A DNA stretch of 64,000 bases from Ramlibacter ginsenosidimutans. GTDB taxonomy: Bacteria > Pseudomonadota > Gammaproteobacteria > Burkholderiales > Burkholderiaceae_C. The stretch is from positions 1-64,000 of the forward strand of contig NZ_JAEPWM010000009.1 of NCBI RefSeq assembly GCF_016654015.1. The letters are read 5' to 3'. The notes beneath the pieces were generated by a model. It had not been told where the DNA came from. It saw only the letters and a list, made by a program, of their open reading frames with translations, and made no database searches. The position numbers and the translations under genes were made by a program. Positions 48,682 through 57,189 of this stretch are shown one piece after another; the stretch's first letter is position 1; every line of letters begins with the position of its first letter.

Positions 48682-49659
48682 TCAGCGCGCCGCGCCTGCG
48701 GCCTGCTCGCTGGGTGCGCCGGCCGCCTGCTCGCTCGCCGCGGCCGCCAGTTGCATCTTGGCGTCGCGGTCGCCCAGGCTGGCGGCGCGCTGCAGCCACT
48801 GCAGGGCGCGGGCGGAGTCCTGCCGGACCGAGGCGCCGTTCTGGTAGGCGACCCCGAGGAAGTAGCTCATCTCGAGCCGGCCATAGCGGACGCCGTTCTC
48901 GGTGACCTTGCCGCAGTCCTTGATGATCTTCGGCACGTCGCCCTGGCCCTGCGCGAAGGCCTGCATGCGGTTAACGGTGTCCGCAAGGAAGGCGTCGCGT
49001 TCCTTCTGCGCCCGGGCCCGGTTGGCCGAGATGGCGACCAGTTCGTCCGCCAGCACGGGCAGCACCTCGAACGGGGTCGCGCCGGGACGCACGCGCGGCG
49101 AGTACCAGGCGCGCAGCAGCACCTTGTCGAGCGGCCCCAGGCCTTCGGTGCGCGAGGTGAAGTAGTTCAGCACCGTGTCGCCTTCGGGATGGCCGCGCAC
49201 GCCCATGACGTGCATCGACTCGTGGTACGCGCAGCGCCGGGCGTCGCTGTCGCGCATCTGCATGGTGACGCTGTCGATCGTCGTTTCGGTCTGGAAGTCC
49301 AGCCGGGTCTCGCACGGCTGCGCTTCGCTCAGCGCGCTGTCCGGCACGATCTCGATCTTCACGTTCGCCTGGGTGGCGGCGTCGGGCTGGTCGGTGACGT
49401 CGATCACCTTCACGCCTGCTTCCCCGGCCACGTCGCGCAGCGCCTGCACCGTGTGCTGCCGATGCGCCGCCACGTTCACGCCGGTGATGCGCACCTTGAT
49501 GTCGGTGCCCCAGCGCACGAGGCGCGTGGCCGTGCCGCTCTGGTGCCAGAGCACTTCCCAGATCGTGTCCTTGCCGCGCTGGAACGCGTCAGGCTGCGCG
49601 GCCAGGCACGGGCTCAGCGCCGCGGCGGCGAAAAGGGCGATGACGCCGGACTTCCACAT
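48682..49659 (-). CDS. Exported metalloprotease-like protein with Sel1 repeat
   Basis: The 325-residue product has a signal peptide (ending about CLAAQ, residue 22) and a zincin-type motif HESMHVMGVRGH with a following acid, seen in DUF2927-like metallopeptidases. A C-terminal Sel1-like repeat (MSYFLGVAYQNGASVRQDSARALQWLQRAASLGD) is followed by an Ala/Ser tail with the unit SEQAAGA twice. It is probably periplasmic; the substrate is unknown. ATG 49659 starts the signal peptide. Confidence 0.72.
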   Translation of the reverse strand: MWKSGVIALFAAAALSPCLAAQPDAFQRGKDTIWEVLWHQSGTATRLVRWGTDIKVRITGVNVAAHRQHTVQALRDVAGEAGVKVIDVTDQPDAATQANVKIEIVPDSALSEAQPCETRLDFQTETTIDSVTMQMRDSDARRCAYHESMHVMGVRGHPEGDTVLNYFTSRTEGLGPLDKVLLRAWYSPRVRPGATPFEVLPVLADELVAISANRARAQKERDAFLADTVNRMQAFAQGQGDVPKIIKDCGKVTENGVRYGRLEMSYFLGVAYQNGASVRQDSARALQWLQRAASLGDRDAKMQLAAAASEQAAGAPSEQAAGAAR

Positions 49660-49687
49660 ACGGAACTGCTCTCCTTGCAAACAGAAC

Positions 49688-49709
49688 CGGGTAGGAGGCC
49701 TCCTACCCG
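49688..49709. promoter_or_regulatory. 22-bp perfect palindrome upstream of the metalloprotease-like gene
   Basis: Two 11-bp arms, CGGGTAGGAGG and CCTCCTACCCG, abut with no spacer, 29 bp before the start codon of the gene on the minus strand. There is no T-run on either side, so a terminator is unlikely. An operator for a dimeric regulator or an mRNA hairpin is plausible. Confidence 0.45.
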
Positions 49710-49816
49710 CAGGAGTTCACTCGCTTACAAAGCAGTAGGAGCCGTCCGTCAAAAAAGTCGCACAGCGACGAGGTTTGGCGCGCGGACAGCCGACGACGGA
49801 AGCCGCCGGGGCTGGC

Positions 49817-50926
49817 TCAGCGCATGCGAAAGTGTTCGACCGCGTCGGGGTCCCACGCGAGTCCGGCGCCGGGGCGTTCGCTGGCGGGCCAGTGGCCATC
49901 GACGATCTTCACCGGCTCCTGCGCGATCGGGTCGGTCCAGTCCACGTACTCCAGCCAGTGGCAGGTCGGCGTGGCCGCGAGCAGCTGGGCGCTGACCTCC
50001 GGCATCAGGTGCGAGCTCAGCGGAATGCCATGAGCCTCGGCCACGCCAGCGGCCTGCATCCAGCCGGTGACGCCGCCGATGCGCGCGACATCGGGCATGG
50101 CGAGATCGCAGGCCTGCGCCTGCAGCGCCCGCAGCAAGTCCTTGGGGCCGTCGAAGTTCTCGCCGAGTTGCAGCGGCAGGGTGAGCGAGCGCGCGAGCTC
50201 CGCGTTGCCGGTCAGGTCGTCGTGGCGGATCGGCTCCTCCAGCCACGCCACGCCTTCCGACTGCAGCGCGCGCCCGCGCTCCAGCGCCTCGAAGCGCGAC
50301 AAGGCTTGGTTGTAGTCCACCAGGAGTTGCACCGCATCCGGCAGGCGCGCGCGCACCGCACGCGTGACGGCGAGGTCGTCCGCCAGGCTCGCGTACCCCA
50401 GCCGCAGCTTGACCGCCTGCATGCCGCCTTCCAGCAAGGCCTCGGCTTCGTCCGCAGCAGCTTGCGGGCTCATCAGGCCCAGGCCGCACGAGTTGTAGGC
50501 GCGGATGGGCCGCGGCGAGGCGCCCAGCAAGGTCGCGAGCGGCACGCCTGCGGCCACGGCCATCGCATCCCAGAGCGCCATGTCGAAGGCCGAGAGCGCC
50601 ATGCGCACGATGCCCGTCACGCCGATCAGCGCGAAGCTGCGCTGCAGCCGCGTCGCAAAGTCGGCCGGCGCGATGCGCTCGCCGCGCACGATCTGCGCGG
50701 CATCCTCGACGATCGCCGCCACCGGTTTGGCGCCGCTGCGCCGGTAGCAGAACACGTAGGAGCGTCCGGTGATCCCCTGCTCCGTGTGCACGTCCACCAG
50801 CAGCAGCGGCGCGGCCCGCACGGTGGCTGCACTGGTCCCGAGGACGTAGCGCAGCGGGACTTCCACCGGCGTGCAGGTCACGCCGCGCAGGCGCAGGTCG
50901 CTGATGCGATGCCGGGTCTCAGGCAT
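49817..50926 (-). CDS. Mandelate racemase-like enolase-superfamily enzyme
   Basis: The 369-residue protein aligns by eye with mandelate racemase through GMQAVKLRLGYASL, LLVDYNQAL, AWLEEP, QLGENF, GIPLSSHLMPEVSA and LLAATPTCHWLEY. Metal ligands Asp, Glu, Glu and the catalytic His are kept. The second lysine of the KxK base motif (VKTKIG in mandelate racemase) is Arg here (VKLRLG). It may racemise or dehydrate a hydroxyacid with altered chemistry. ATG 50926 follows GGAGC and overlaps the stop of the ketopantoate reductase gene by 8 bp. Confidence 0.88.
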   Translation of the reverse strand: MPETRHRISDLRLRGVTCTPVEVPLRYVLGTSAATVRAAPLLLVDVHTEQGITGRSYVFCYRRSGAKPVAAIVEDAAQIVRGERIAPADFATRLQRSFALIGVTGIVRMALSAFDMALWDAMAVAAGVPLATLLGASPRPIRAYNSCGLGLMSPQAAADEAEALLEGGMQAVKLRLGYASLADDLAVTRAVRARLPDAVQLLVDYNQALSRFEALERGRALQSEGVAWLEEPIRHDDLTGNAELARSLTLPLQLGENFDGPKDLLRALQAQACDLAMPDVARIGGVTGWMQAAGVAEAHGIPLSSHLMPEVSAQLLAATPTCHWLEYVDWTDPIAQEPVKIVDGHWPASERPGAGLAWDPDAVEHFRMR

Positions 50927-51845
50927 GGGGCGCTCCATTCGCGTACAGGGCCAGGATGTCGGCGATCGCGCGGTTCAGCGGCGCAGGCACGCCCTTGGCG
51001 CGACCGAGTTCGACCACGCCGCCCGAGAGCCAGCGCACCTCCAGCGGGTTGCCGCGTTCGAGGTCGTGGTGCATGGATGCGGTCATGTCGGGTGCGACGC
51101 TGTCGGCGCGCTGTAACCCGGAGGTCTCGGCGAAGTCCTCGGCCAGCGGGACTCCGTGCGCCCGGCCCACGGCGACCACTTCGCGCATCACGTCCAGCAG
51201 GAACGCGCGCGTCTGGGGGTTCGTGCGGATCGGCCCGATGGTCTGCCGCATGGTGGTGGTGGTGCCGGACAGGCCCACCAAGAACACGTACTTCTGCCAG
51301 ATCTCGCGCAGGATGTCCGTCGACAGCTCCGCGTTGATTCCGCCGGCCCGGCAGGCCGCCAGCAAGGCCTCGCCGCGCGCGGAGCGCGAGCCGTCGAACT
51401 CGCCGAACAGCAGCCGCTGCATGGGACCGGTCTGCCGGATCACGCCGGGCGATTCGATGGTGGTGGCGACGTAGCCCACGCCACCCATGACCTGGCGCGC
51501 GTCAAAGGCGGCACGCAGGTAATCGTCCTTGAGCACGCCGTTCTGGAAGGAGATCACCGTGGTGTCCGGTCCGACCATGGGCCGCATCTGCGCGATCGCC
51601 TGCTCGGTGTCCCAGAGCTTCACGGCCAGCAGCACGAAGTCGACCACACCGACCTCGGCCGGCTGGTCCGTCGCCTGCACCTTCTGCACATGCAAGGGGT
51701 CGGGGCCCGCGATGCGCAGGCCTTCGCTGCGCATGGCCTGCAGGTGCCGCCCCCGCGCGATGAAGTGCACGTCCGCGCCACCCTGCACGAGCCGCGCGCC
51801 GAAGTAGCCGCCCAAGCCTCCCGAACCCATGACCGCGATGCGCAT
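50919..51845 (-). CDS. 2-dehydropantoate 2-reductase family protein
   Basis: The 308-residue NADPH enzyme has the dinucleotide motif MRIAVMGSGGLGGYFGARL, the SFQNGVLKDDYL segment and the catalytic Lys in EIWQKYVFLVG, with GNPLEVRWLSGGVV near the end. It may be the PanE of pantothenate synthesis, but coupling to a mandelate racemase-like gene suggests a catabolic 2-keto acid reductase paralogue. The first ATG at 51845 gives the exact Rossmann start. Confidence 0.88.
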   Translation of the reverse strand: MRIAVMGSGGLGGYFGARLVQGGADVHFIARGRHLQAMRSEGLRIAGPDPLHVQKVQATDQPAEVGVVDFVLLAVKLWDTEQAIAQMRPMVGPDTTVISFQNGVLKDDYLRAAFDARQVMGGVGYVATTIESPGVIRQTGPMQRLLFGEFDGSRSARGEALLAACRAGGINAELSTDILREIWQKYVFLVGLSGTTTTMRQTIGPIRTNPQTRAFLLDVMREVVAVGRAHGVPLAEDFAETSGLQRADSVAPDMTASMHHDLERGNPLEVRWLSGGVVELGRAKGVPAPLNRAIADILALYANGAPHA

Positions 51846-51879
51846 AACCCACCTCCGCGTTGGCGAAACCGGAAGTGTC

Positions 51880-53004
51880 TTATAGCGGAGGCGCTGGCGG
51901 GTGCCGGGCCGGGAATCCCCCTGCAAGTTCTTCCACGCGCAGGCTGGCCAGCTTCGCGCGGTAATCCTGCAGCACCGCCTCCGCCCGGCGAGCGCCGGCC
52001 GTCAAGAGCGTGCGCCAGGCATTGACCGCGCGCAAGCGCGCGTGGCGACGCACGTCCAGAGCGCAGTCGACGCGCGCGATGCCGCCCACGCGCACGCCAC
52101 TCCAGGCGAAGCGGAACAGGCGCGCCGCGTGCCAGGCGCGCGCGGGCACCGACAGGATCCACACGAGCAGGATGCCGGCGGTCCATGCAATCGCTGCCCG
52201 CTCCGGATCCAGTCCTTGCAGCGTGAAGGAGCCAAGCAGTGCATGGCGCACCAGGACCACCGGGAGCACGGCGGTGAGCGCGACGGCGGCTGCGGTGCCG
52301 GCCCAGATGCGCGCGTACTCCGCGAAGCGGCCGTCCCACTGCACCGCATGCCCGCCCACGCGCGTGCCCGTGATGCGCAGCCGCTGCCACTGGAAGCCCA
52401 GGCGCAGCAGCAGGCCCAGCGCAAGCACCACGGCGGCCACGATCAGCGACAGGGCGGTCGCGTCGAGGCGCAGGGTCTCCGGGCGGTCTGCGGCGTCAGC
52501 CACGAGCGGCGCCCATGGAGCCCACGCGCAGCCCAGCAGCAGTAGTGGCCAGCTCTCGGCGTAGATGCGCCGCCATCCGGGTGAGAAGCGGCAGTCCATG
52601 CCGCGCCAGCGCAGCGCATCGACGCTGCGACCCACGGCGACACCCCACACGTACGGCAGCAGCAGCACGCCCGCGATCACCACCAGGGGAAGCGGCGGCC
52701 CGTGGTCGAACTCCTGCGCCACGCGCGCGGCGATGTACAAGGCCACGAGGACGATTGCCGGCCAAGGCGACTTGCGCACCGGCACCGCCTCCACGGGCTC
52801 GCCATCGACCAGCGTGCGGCTTGCGAGGTACAGCGCCACATGGCGCCGTGCCACCGGCGTATAGAGTCCGCCCAGCACGAGGTTGATCCACAGGTCGCGC
52901 CGCCAGCGCGCGCGAACCTCGTCGGCCCGGCCCGTGAACGCGACGGTCAGCGCATGCGGCGTCGTCGCGCTGTCCCGCGCCGGCGCGTGGTGCCCGTCCC
53001 CCAT
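51880..53004 (-). CDS. DUF898 (YjgN-like) membrane protein
   Basis: The 374-residue integral membrane protein has about six hydrophobic segments and the DUF898 opening VAFTGRADEVRARWRRDLWINLVLGGLYTPVARRH. The homologous C-terminal half contains GGIARVDCALDV. YjgN-family function is unknown. The start ATG overlaps the stop of the upstream lipocalin-like gene by 1 bp (TGATGG), so the two are coupled. Confidence 0.85.
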   Translation of the reverse strand: MGDGHHAPARDSATTPHALTVAFTGRADEVRARWRRDLWINLVLGGLYTPVARRHVALYLASRTLVDGEPVEAVPVRKSPWPAIVLVALYIAARVAQEFDHGPPLPLVVIAGVLLLPYVWGVAVGRSVDALRWRGMDCRFSPGWRRIYAESWPLLLLGCAWAPWAPLVADAADRPETLRLDATALSLIVAAVVLALGLLLRLGFQWQRLRITGTRVGGHAVQWDGRFAEYARIWAGTAAAVALTAVLPVVLVRHALLGSFTLQGLDPERAAIAWTAGILLVWILSVPARAWHAARLFRFAWSGVRVGGIARVDCALDVRRHARLRAVNAWRTLLTAGARRAEAVLQDYRAKLASLRVEELAGGFPARHPPAPPL

Positions 53005-53564
53005 CAGGAATGCGGCGGCTTCGGACCGAACAGGATCAGCAGGCCATCGTCCTCGACCCGGAAGTCCTGCGGCTGGAAGCCCATGGTGTCCGCCAGTGCG
53101 AGCTCGCGCGGCGTGAAGCGGTGCAGCAGGATCTCCCCCAGGTTCTGCGCCAGGCTGGGCAGCAGCGCGCGCACCGTCTCGCGCGTTTGCGGCGGCATGC
53201 CGGGCCAGCGCAGGTCCACGATCTCCGGGTCATGGCCACGCAAGGTCTGGTCGGCCGGCTCGTAGCGCAACGCGAACACCAGGTCCAGGTCGCCCGCCGG
53301 CAAGGGCTGGCCCCGCGCGTCGCTCCAGTCCGCGCGCAGCCCGGCGCCGAGCTTGTTGCGCGACGGCAGCAGTTCCAGGCGCGGCGCGCTCACCTGCACT
53401 TCGAGCACGCCGGGCAGGCCGAAGCGCATGGGAAAGCGCGAGGAAAGCGCCTCGTAGAGTTGTGCCGCCGAGATCTTCAGCCGCGGCCGGGGTCCTTCGT
53501 CCTGCGCCAGCACGCGCGCAGCGGGCAGCGCGGCCATCAGCATGAGGAGGAGTCGCCTTTGCAT
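53004..53564 (-). CDS. DUF1439-like exported protein
   Basis: The product (186 residues from ATG 53564) has a signal peptide (LLLMLMAALPAARVLAQ) and a DUF1439-like domain, KISAAQLYEALSSRFPMRFGLPGVLEVQVSAPRLELLPSRNKLGAGL, as in the E. coli lipoprotein YceB. No lipobox Cys is seen, so it should be soluble in the periplasm. A start three codons upstream (53573) is possible. It is coupled to the DUF898 gene. Confidence 0.7.
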   Translation of the reverse strand: MQRRLLLMLMAALPAARVLAQDEGPRPRLKISAAQLYEALSSRFPMRFGLPGVLEVQVSAPRLELLPSRNKLGAGLRADWSDARGQPLPAGDLDLVFALRYEPADQTLRGHDPEIVDLRWPGMPPQTRETVRALLPSLAQNLGEILLHRFTPRELALADTMGFQPQDFRVEDDGLLILFGPKPPHS

Positions 53565-53621
53565 GACAGCCATTGTGGCCGTGCGGCGTTTCGCGCGGGT
53601 GAAGCGAAGCTGCTGAGCCGC

Positions 53622-54299
53622 TCAGCCGCCGGCGCGGACCTGCGCCAGCAGGCGATCGCGGCTGTGGCGCACGTGCTCGCGCATCACGCGCTCGGCGCCG
53701 TCCGCATCGCGGGCGTGGATGCGGTCGATGATGGCGTGGTGCTCCTTGGCCGTGACGCGCGCGGTGCTGCCGGGGCGGCGCACCGCGTGGAGCCGGTACA
53801 GGCGCAGCAGCGAGTAGAGGTCTTCGCACAGCTGGCGCGCGATCCACTTGTTGCGGCTGCCGATGGCGATCTGGCGGTGAAAGTCGGTATCGGCCTGGCT
53901 CGCAAACACGGATTGCGGTCCCTGCTCCAGCAGCTGCTCGATGCGCGTCGCCGTCTCCCGCAGCTGGCGGATCTCCGGCGCGGTCATGTGTTCGGCTGCC
54001 TGCCGGCAGGCCATGCCTTCCAGGGCCTCGCGCATCGACAGCAGCTGTTCCAGGTCTTCCAGCGACAACTGGACCACGCGCACGCCCGCGTGCGGCGTGC
54101 GTTCCACGAGGCGCCGCCCTTCCAGCGTCCGGATCGCTTCGCGCAACGGGCCTCGGCTCACGCCGAGAGTGTCGGCCAGCTGCTGCTCGGGCAGCCGTGC
54201 GCCCGGGGGCAGCTCGCCGCGCATGATGAGGTCTTCCAGCCGCGCGACCGTGTCGTCGATCATCACGCGCGCGGGAGCGGCGGCTTCGGCTGTCGTCAT
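53622..54299 (-). CDS. GntR transcriptional regulator (FCD domain), AtuA module
   Basis: The 225-residue regulator has a winged helix-turn-helix (LPPGARLPEQQLADTLGVSRGPLREAIRTLEGRRLVER, about residues 30-70) and an FCD domain (about 80-215) with metal-site residues in TDFHRQIA, KEHHAIID and MREHVRHS. It is divergent from the AtuA gene (76 bp), whose promoter carries the palindrome ATTGTCTACAAT, the usual type of site for this branch, so it probably represses that operon and perhaps itself. Confidence 0.9.
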   Translation of the reverse strand: MTTAEAAAPARVMIDDTVARLEDLIMRGELPPGARLPEQQLADTLGVSRGPLREAIRTLEGRRLVERTPHAGVRVVQLSLEDLEQLLSMREALEGMACRQAAEHMTAPEIRQLRETATRIEQLLEQGPQSVFASQADTDFHRQIAIGSRNKWIARQLCEDLYSLLRLYRLHAVRRPGSTARVTAKEHHAIIDRIHARDADGAERVMREHVRHSRDRLLAQVRAGG

Positions 54300-54319
54300 G
54301 CGAGCACTTTAGCACGCGG

Positions 54320-54363
54320 TTGACGATGATTCCGGATTGTCTACAATCCGCCGCATTGTCTAC
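54320..54363 (+). promoter_or_regulatory. AtuA operon promoter with overlapping GntR operator
   Basis: -35 TTGACG (54320-54325), 16-bp spacer, -10 TACAAT (54342-54347). The palindrome ATTGTCTACAAT (54336-54347) covers the -10, and a half-site ATTGTCTAC recurs 19 bp on (54355-54363). Binding would block transcription; the pattern matches ATTGTATACAAT-type sites of FCD regulators. Confidence 0.65.
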
Positions 54364-54375
54364 GGAAAGCCGTCC

Positions 54376-55764
54376 ATGCCCCCATCTGCCCCCGGCACCG
54401 TCAACGTCCTCGTTCCCTGCGGTGCGCTGGGCATCGGCGTCAAGGAGGCGGACGTCTTCGACCGCCTGGCCGAGGCCCATGCCATCGCCTGCGACGCCGG
54501 TTCCACCGACAGCGGCCCCGCCTACCTGGCGACCGGCCAGGCGAAGTACTCGCGCGATTCGGTCAAGCACGACCTGTCCATCCTCATGCGTGCGCAGGCC
54601 AAGGCCGGCATTCCGCTGCTGATCGGATCCTGCGGCACCTCCGGCTGCGACGAGGCGCTGGACTGGACGCGCGACATCGCGCTCGAGATTGCGCGTGAAC
54701 ACGGCCTGCGCCCGCGCATCGCCCTGCTCTACTCCGAGCAGTCGCCGCAGACCATGCAAGCCTGGGCGAAAGCCGGTCGCATCTCGCCCCTCGCGCCCAT
54801 GACGGACAGCGACCCGCAGCGCTTTGCCGCTTGCGACCGCATCGTGGCGCTCATGGGTCCCGAGCCCTACATCGCCGCCCTGCGCGAGGGCGCGGACATC
54901 GTGCTGGGCGGCCGCACCACCGACACCGCGGTACTTGCCGCCGTGCCGCTGATGCGCGGCGCGCCCCCCGGCCCCGCGTGGCACGCGGGCAAGATCGCCG
55001 AGTGCGGTTCGCTGTGCACCGTGCGTCCCCGCGAAGGCGGCGTGATGATCCGCGTGGGCAGCGACCACTTCACCGTGGAGCCCCTGGGCGCGCACAACCA
55101 GTGCACCGTGGAGACGGTCTACTCGCACATGCTGTACGAGAACAGCGATCCCTTCCTGCTGCACGAGCCAGGCGGCATCCTCGACGTGACCGCCGCGCAG
55201 TACGTGCCGATCGACGAGCGCATCGTGCGCGTGACCGGCTCGAAATTCCTGCCGCAGCCCTACACCATGAAGCTGGAGGGGGCACGCGGGACCGGATACC
55301 AGACGCTCATGCTCGTGGGCATCCAGGACCGCGATGTACTCGCGGACATCGACCGCTTCATCGCCCACATGCACGACGTGCTGACAACGCGCGTGCGCGA
55401 GACCATGGGCCCGCGCGCCGGCGAGTTCGACATCTCGCTGCGCGCCTACGGCAGCAATGCGGTCAGCGGCTTGCCGCCGACCGAGGGCGCACCGCCGCCG
55501 CGCGAGGTGGGACTCCTGTTCGTCGCCACCGCCGAAACGCAGCAGGCCGCGACGCAGATCGCCAAGACCTGCAATCCCTGGTTCTTCCACCTGCCGCTGC
55601 GGCCCGGCATGGAGCTTCCGAGCTATGCCTTCCCGTTCTCGCCGGCGGAGGTCGAGCGCGGCCGCGTCTGCGAGTTCATGCTGAATCACGTGGTGCACGT
55701 GGACCACCCGCTGGAACTGGTCCGCACGCGGTTCGCCGACGTCGCGGAGGTGGCCCATGCCTAA
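54376..55764 (+). CDS. AtuA family (DUF1446) acyclic terpene utilisation-like protein
   Basis: The 462-residue protein matches the AtuA family through VPCGALGIGVKEADVFDRL, DAGSTDSGPAYLATGQ, LLIGSCGTSGCDEALDW and GRTTDTAVLAAVPLM. AtuA is needed for citronellol/geraniol degradation in Pseudomonas, but many family members lie beside DUF4387 and Bug genes in other contexts and have no assigned reaction. No terpene pathway genes are near, so the substrate is open. It overlaps the next gene by 8 bp. Confidence 0.88.
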   Translation: MPPSAPGTVNVLVPCGALGIGVKEADVFDRLAEAHAIACDAGSTDSGPAYLATGQAKYSRDSVKHDLSILMRAQAKAGIPLLIGSCGTSGCDEALDWTRDIALEIAREHGLRPRIALLYSEQSPQTMQAWAKAGRISPLAPMTDSDPQRFAACDRIVALMGPEPYIAALREGADIVLGGRTTDTAVLAAVPLMRGAPPGPAWHAGKIAECGSLCTVRPREGGVMIRVGSDHFTVEPLGAHNQCTVETVYSHMLYENSDPFLLHEPGGILDVTAAQYVPIDERIVRVTGSKFLPQPYTMKLEGARGTGYQTLMLVGIQDRDVLADIDRFIAHMHDVLTTRVRETMGPRAGEFDISLRAYGSNAVSGLPPTEGAPPPREVGLLFVATAETQQAATQIAKTCNPWFFHLPLRPGMELPSYAFPFSPAEVERGRVCEFMLNHVVHVDHPLELVRTRFADVAEVAHA

Positions 55765-56062
55765 AGTCAGCGAGGTGTGCAGCCATGTGCGTTCGAAGAA
55801 CGCAGGCCCGTTCTGGATCACGCTGGACCTGTGGTTCGCCGATGCGGCGAGCTTCGAGCGCTACGCGAGCGCGGCCGCGCTGCAGCCCGGCGCCATCGCA
55901 CGGCTGTACGGCGTCGAGCCCGACCTGGTCAAGTACTTCGCCCTGCCCGACCTGCGCGTGGTGAAGATTTCCTATCCGCGCGCGCGTCCGCAGGGCGGCG
56001 CGATCGAGCGCGACATGCATGGCGGGCAGCAGTACGTTCGCCTGCTCGACGTCGATCTCTGA
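55757..56062 (+). CDS. DUF4387 family protein
   Basis: This 101-residue protein (SEVCSHVRSKNAGPFWITLDLWFADAASFERYA) belongs to DUF4387, found almost always with AtuA-type genes and probably forming a complex with them. The start overlaps the AtuA stop by 8 bp, giving coupled translation. The exact role is unknown. Confidence 0.85.
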   Translation: MPKVSEVCSHVRSKNAGPFWITLDLWFADAASFERYASAAALQPGAIARLYGVEPDLVKYFALPDLRVVKISYPRARPQGGAIERDMHGGQQYVRLLDVDL

Positions 56063-56087
56063 CCCCGCAAGAACACAGGAGACAGAA

Positions 56088-57080
56088 ATGCACCACCCCG
56101 ACCGCCGCGTTTTCCTGCGCGACGCGCTCGCGCTCGCCAGCGCATCCGTCACGCCGGGCCTCGTGCTCGCCGACGCCGCGTATCCCAGCCGTCCCATCCG
56201 CGTGCTGATCGGGACGCCGCCGGGCGACACGGCCGACGGCTGGATCCGCGGCCTCACGGACGGCATGGCCCGCTCGCTCGGACAGCCGCTGGTGGTCGAC
56301 AACAAGCCCGGCGCGCACGGCATCATCGTGGGGAGCCTGGCGAAGTCAGCCGCGCCCGACGGCTACACCCTGCTCGTGTCCACGGGCGGTCCGATGGCGA
56401 TCAATCCGTCCGTGTACAAGGGCAAGCTGCCCTACGACCCGCTGAAGGACTTCGTGCCGATCGCGCCGGTGCTGAAAGGTGCGCTCTTCCTCTACTGCAA
56501 CAACGACGTGCCGGTGCGCAACGTCAAGGAGATGGTCGCCTGGGTGAAGGCGCAGCCCGCCCCGGTCTCCTACGGTTCCGGCGGCACGGGCACGACGCAG
56601 CACCTGGCCATGGAGATGCTCAAGCGCGCCACGGGCATGCAGATGACGCATGTCCCCTACCGCGGCTCGCCCATGGTGCTGCAGGACGTCATCGGCGGAC
56701 AGATCCCGTTCGCGTTCGATGCGGGCGGCTCCCTGCTGCCGCAGGCGCGCTCGGGCCGCGTGCGCGTGTTCGCGGTGACCAGCACGGCACGCGACCCGGC
56801 GATGCCCGAGGTGCCGACGGTGATCGAGCAAGGGATTCCCGGCTTCGAGGCGCGCGTGTGGATGGGCCTGTTCGCGCCAGCAGGCACGCCCGCCGACATC
56901 GTGGCCAAGGTGCACGACGCGGTGAACAAGGCGGCCGCGACGCCGGAGTACTCCGCCAGGCTTGCGTCCGCGGCGTCCGTCCCCTGGCTGGGCACGGGCG
57001 AGGACCTGCGCAGCTTCCTTGCCGACGACATCCAGCGCTGGGCAGTGATCGTGCAGCAGGCGGGCGTAAAGGCGGACTGA
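56088..57080 (+). CDS. Bug-type (TctC) periplasmic solute-binding protein
   Basis: The 330-residue protein has an N-terminal signal with an RR pair (MHHPDRRVFLRDALALASASVTPGLVLA), which may use the Tat route, then the Bug fold (YPSRPIRVLIGTPPGDTADGWI, NKPGAHGIIVGSLAKSAAPDGYTL, THVPYRGSPMVLQDVIGG). It should deliver the substrate of the AtuA module to a tripartite carrier; no TctA/TctB genes are adjacent. It is the third gene of the operon, 25 bp after DUF4387. Confidence 0.9.
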   Translation: MHHPDRRVFLRDALALASASVTPGLVLADAAYPSRPIRVLIGTPPGDTADGWIRGLTDGMARSLGQPLVVDNKPGAHGIIVGSLAKSAAPDGYTLLVSTGGPMAINPSVYKGKLPYDPLKDFVPIAPVLKGALFLYCNNDVPVRNVKEMVAWVKAQPAPVSYGSGGTGTTQHLAMEMLKRATGMQMTHVPYRGSPMVLQDVIGGQIPFAFDAGGSLLPQARSGRVRVFAVTSTARDPAMPEVPTVIEQGIPGFEARVWMGLFAPAGTPADIVAKVHDAVNKAAATPEYSARLASAASVPWLGTGEDLRSFLADDIQRWAVIVQQAGVKAD

Positions 57081-57189
57081 GCAGTCACAGGCGGCGTTCA
57101 AACCGCCGATGCTGGTGAGCGGCCCGTCCCCTCGCGGGCGAGACCCGGCACGCGCAGCGCGCTCCCACCAGCTGGCCCGAGGCGCCGCC

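Noticed and set aside
57081-57189. GC-rich inverted pieces (GGCGG/CCGCC, GCTGGTG/CACCAGC) between convergent Bug and LivGF genes
   Set aside because: Arms are short and scattered with no T-run; may only reflect base composition.
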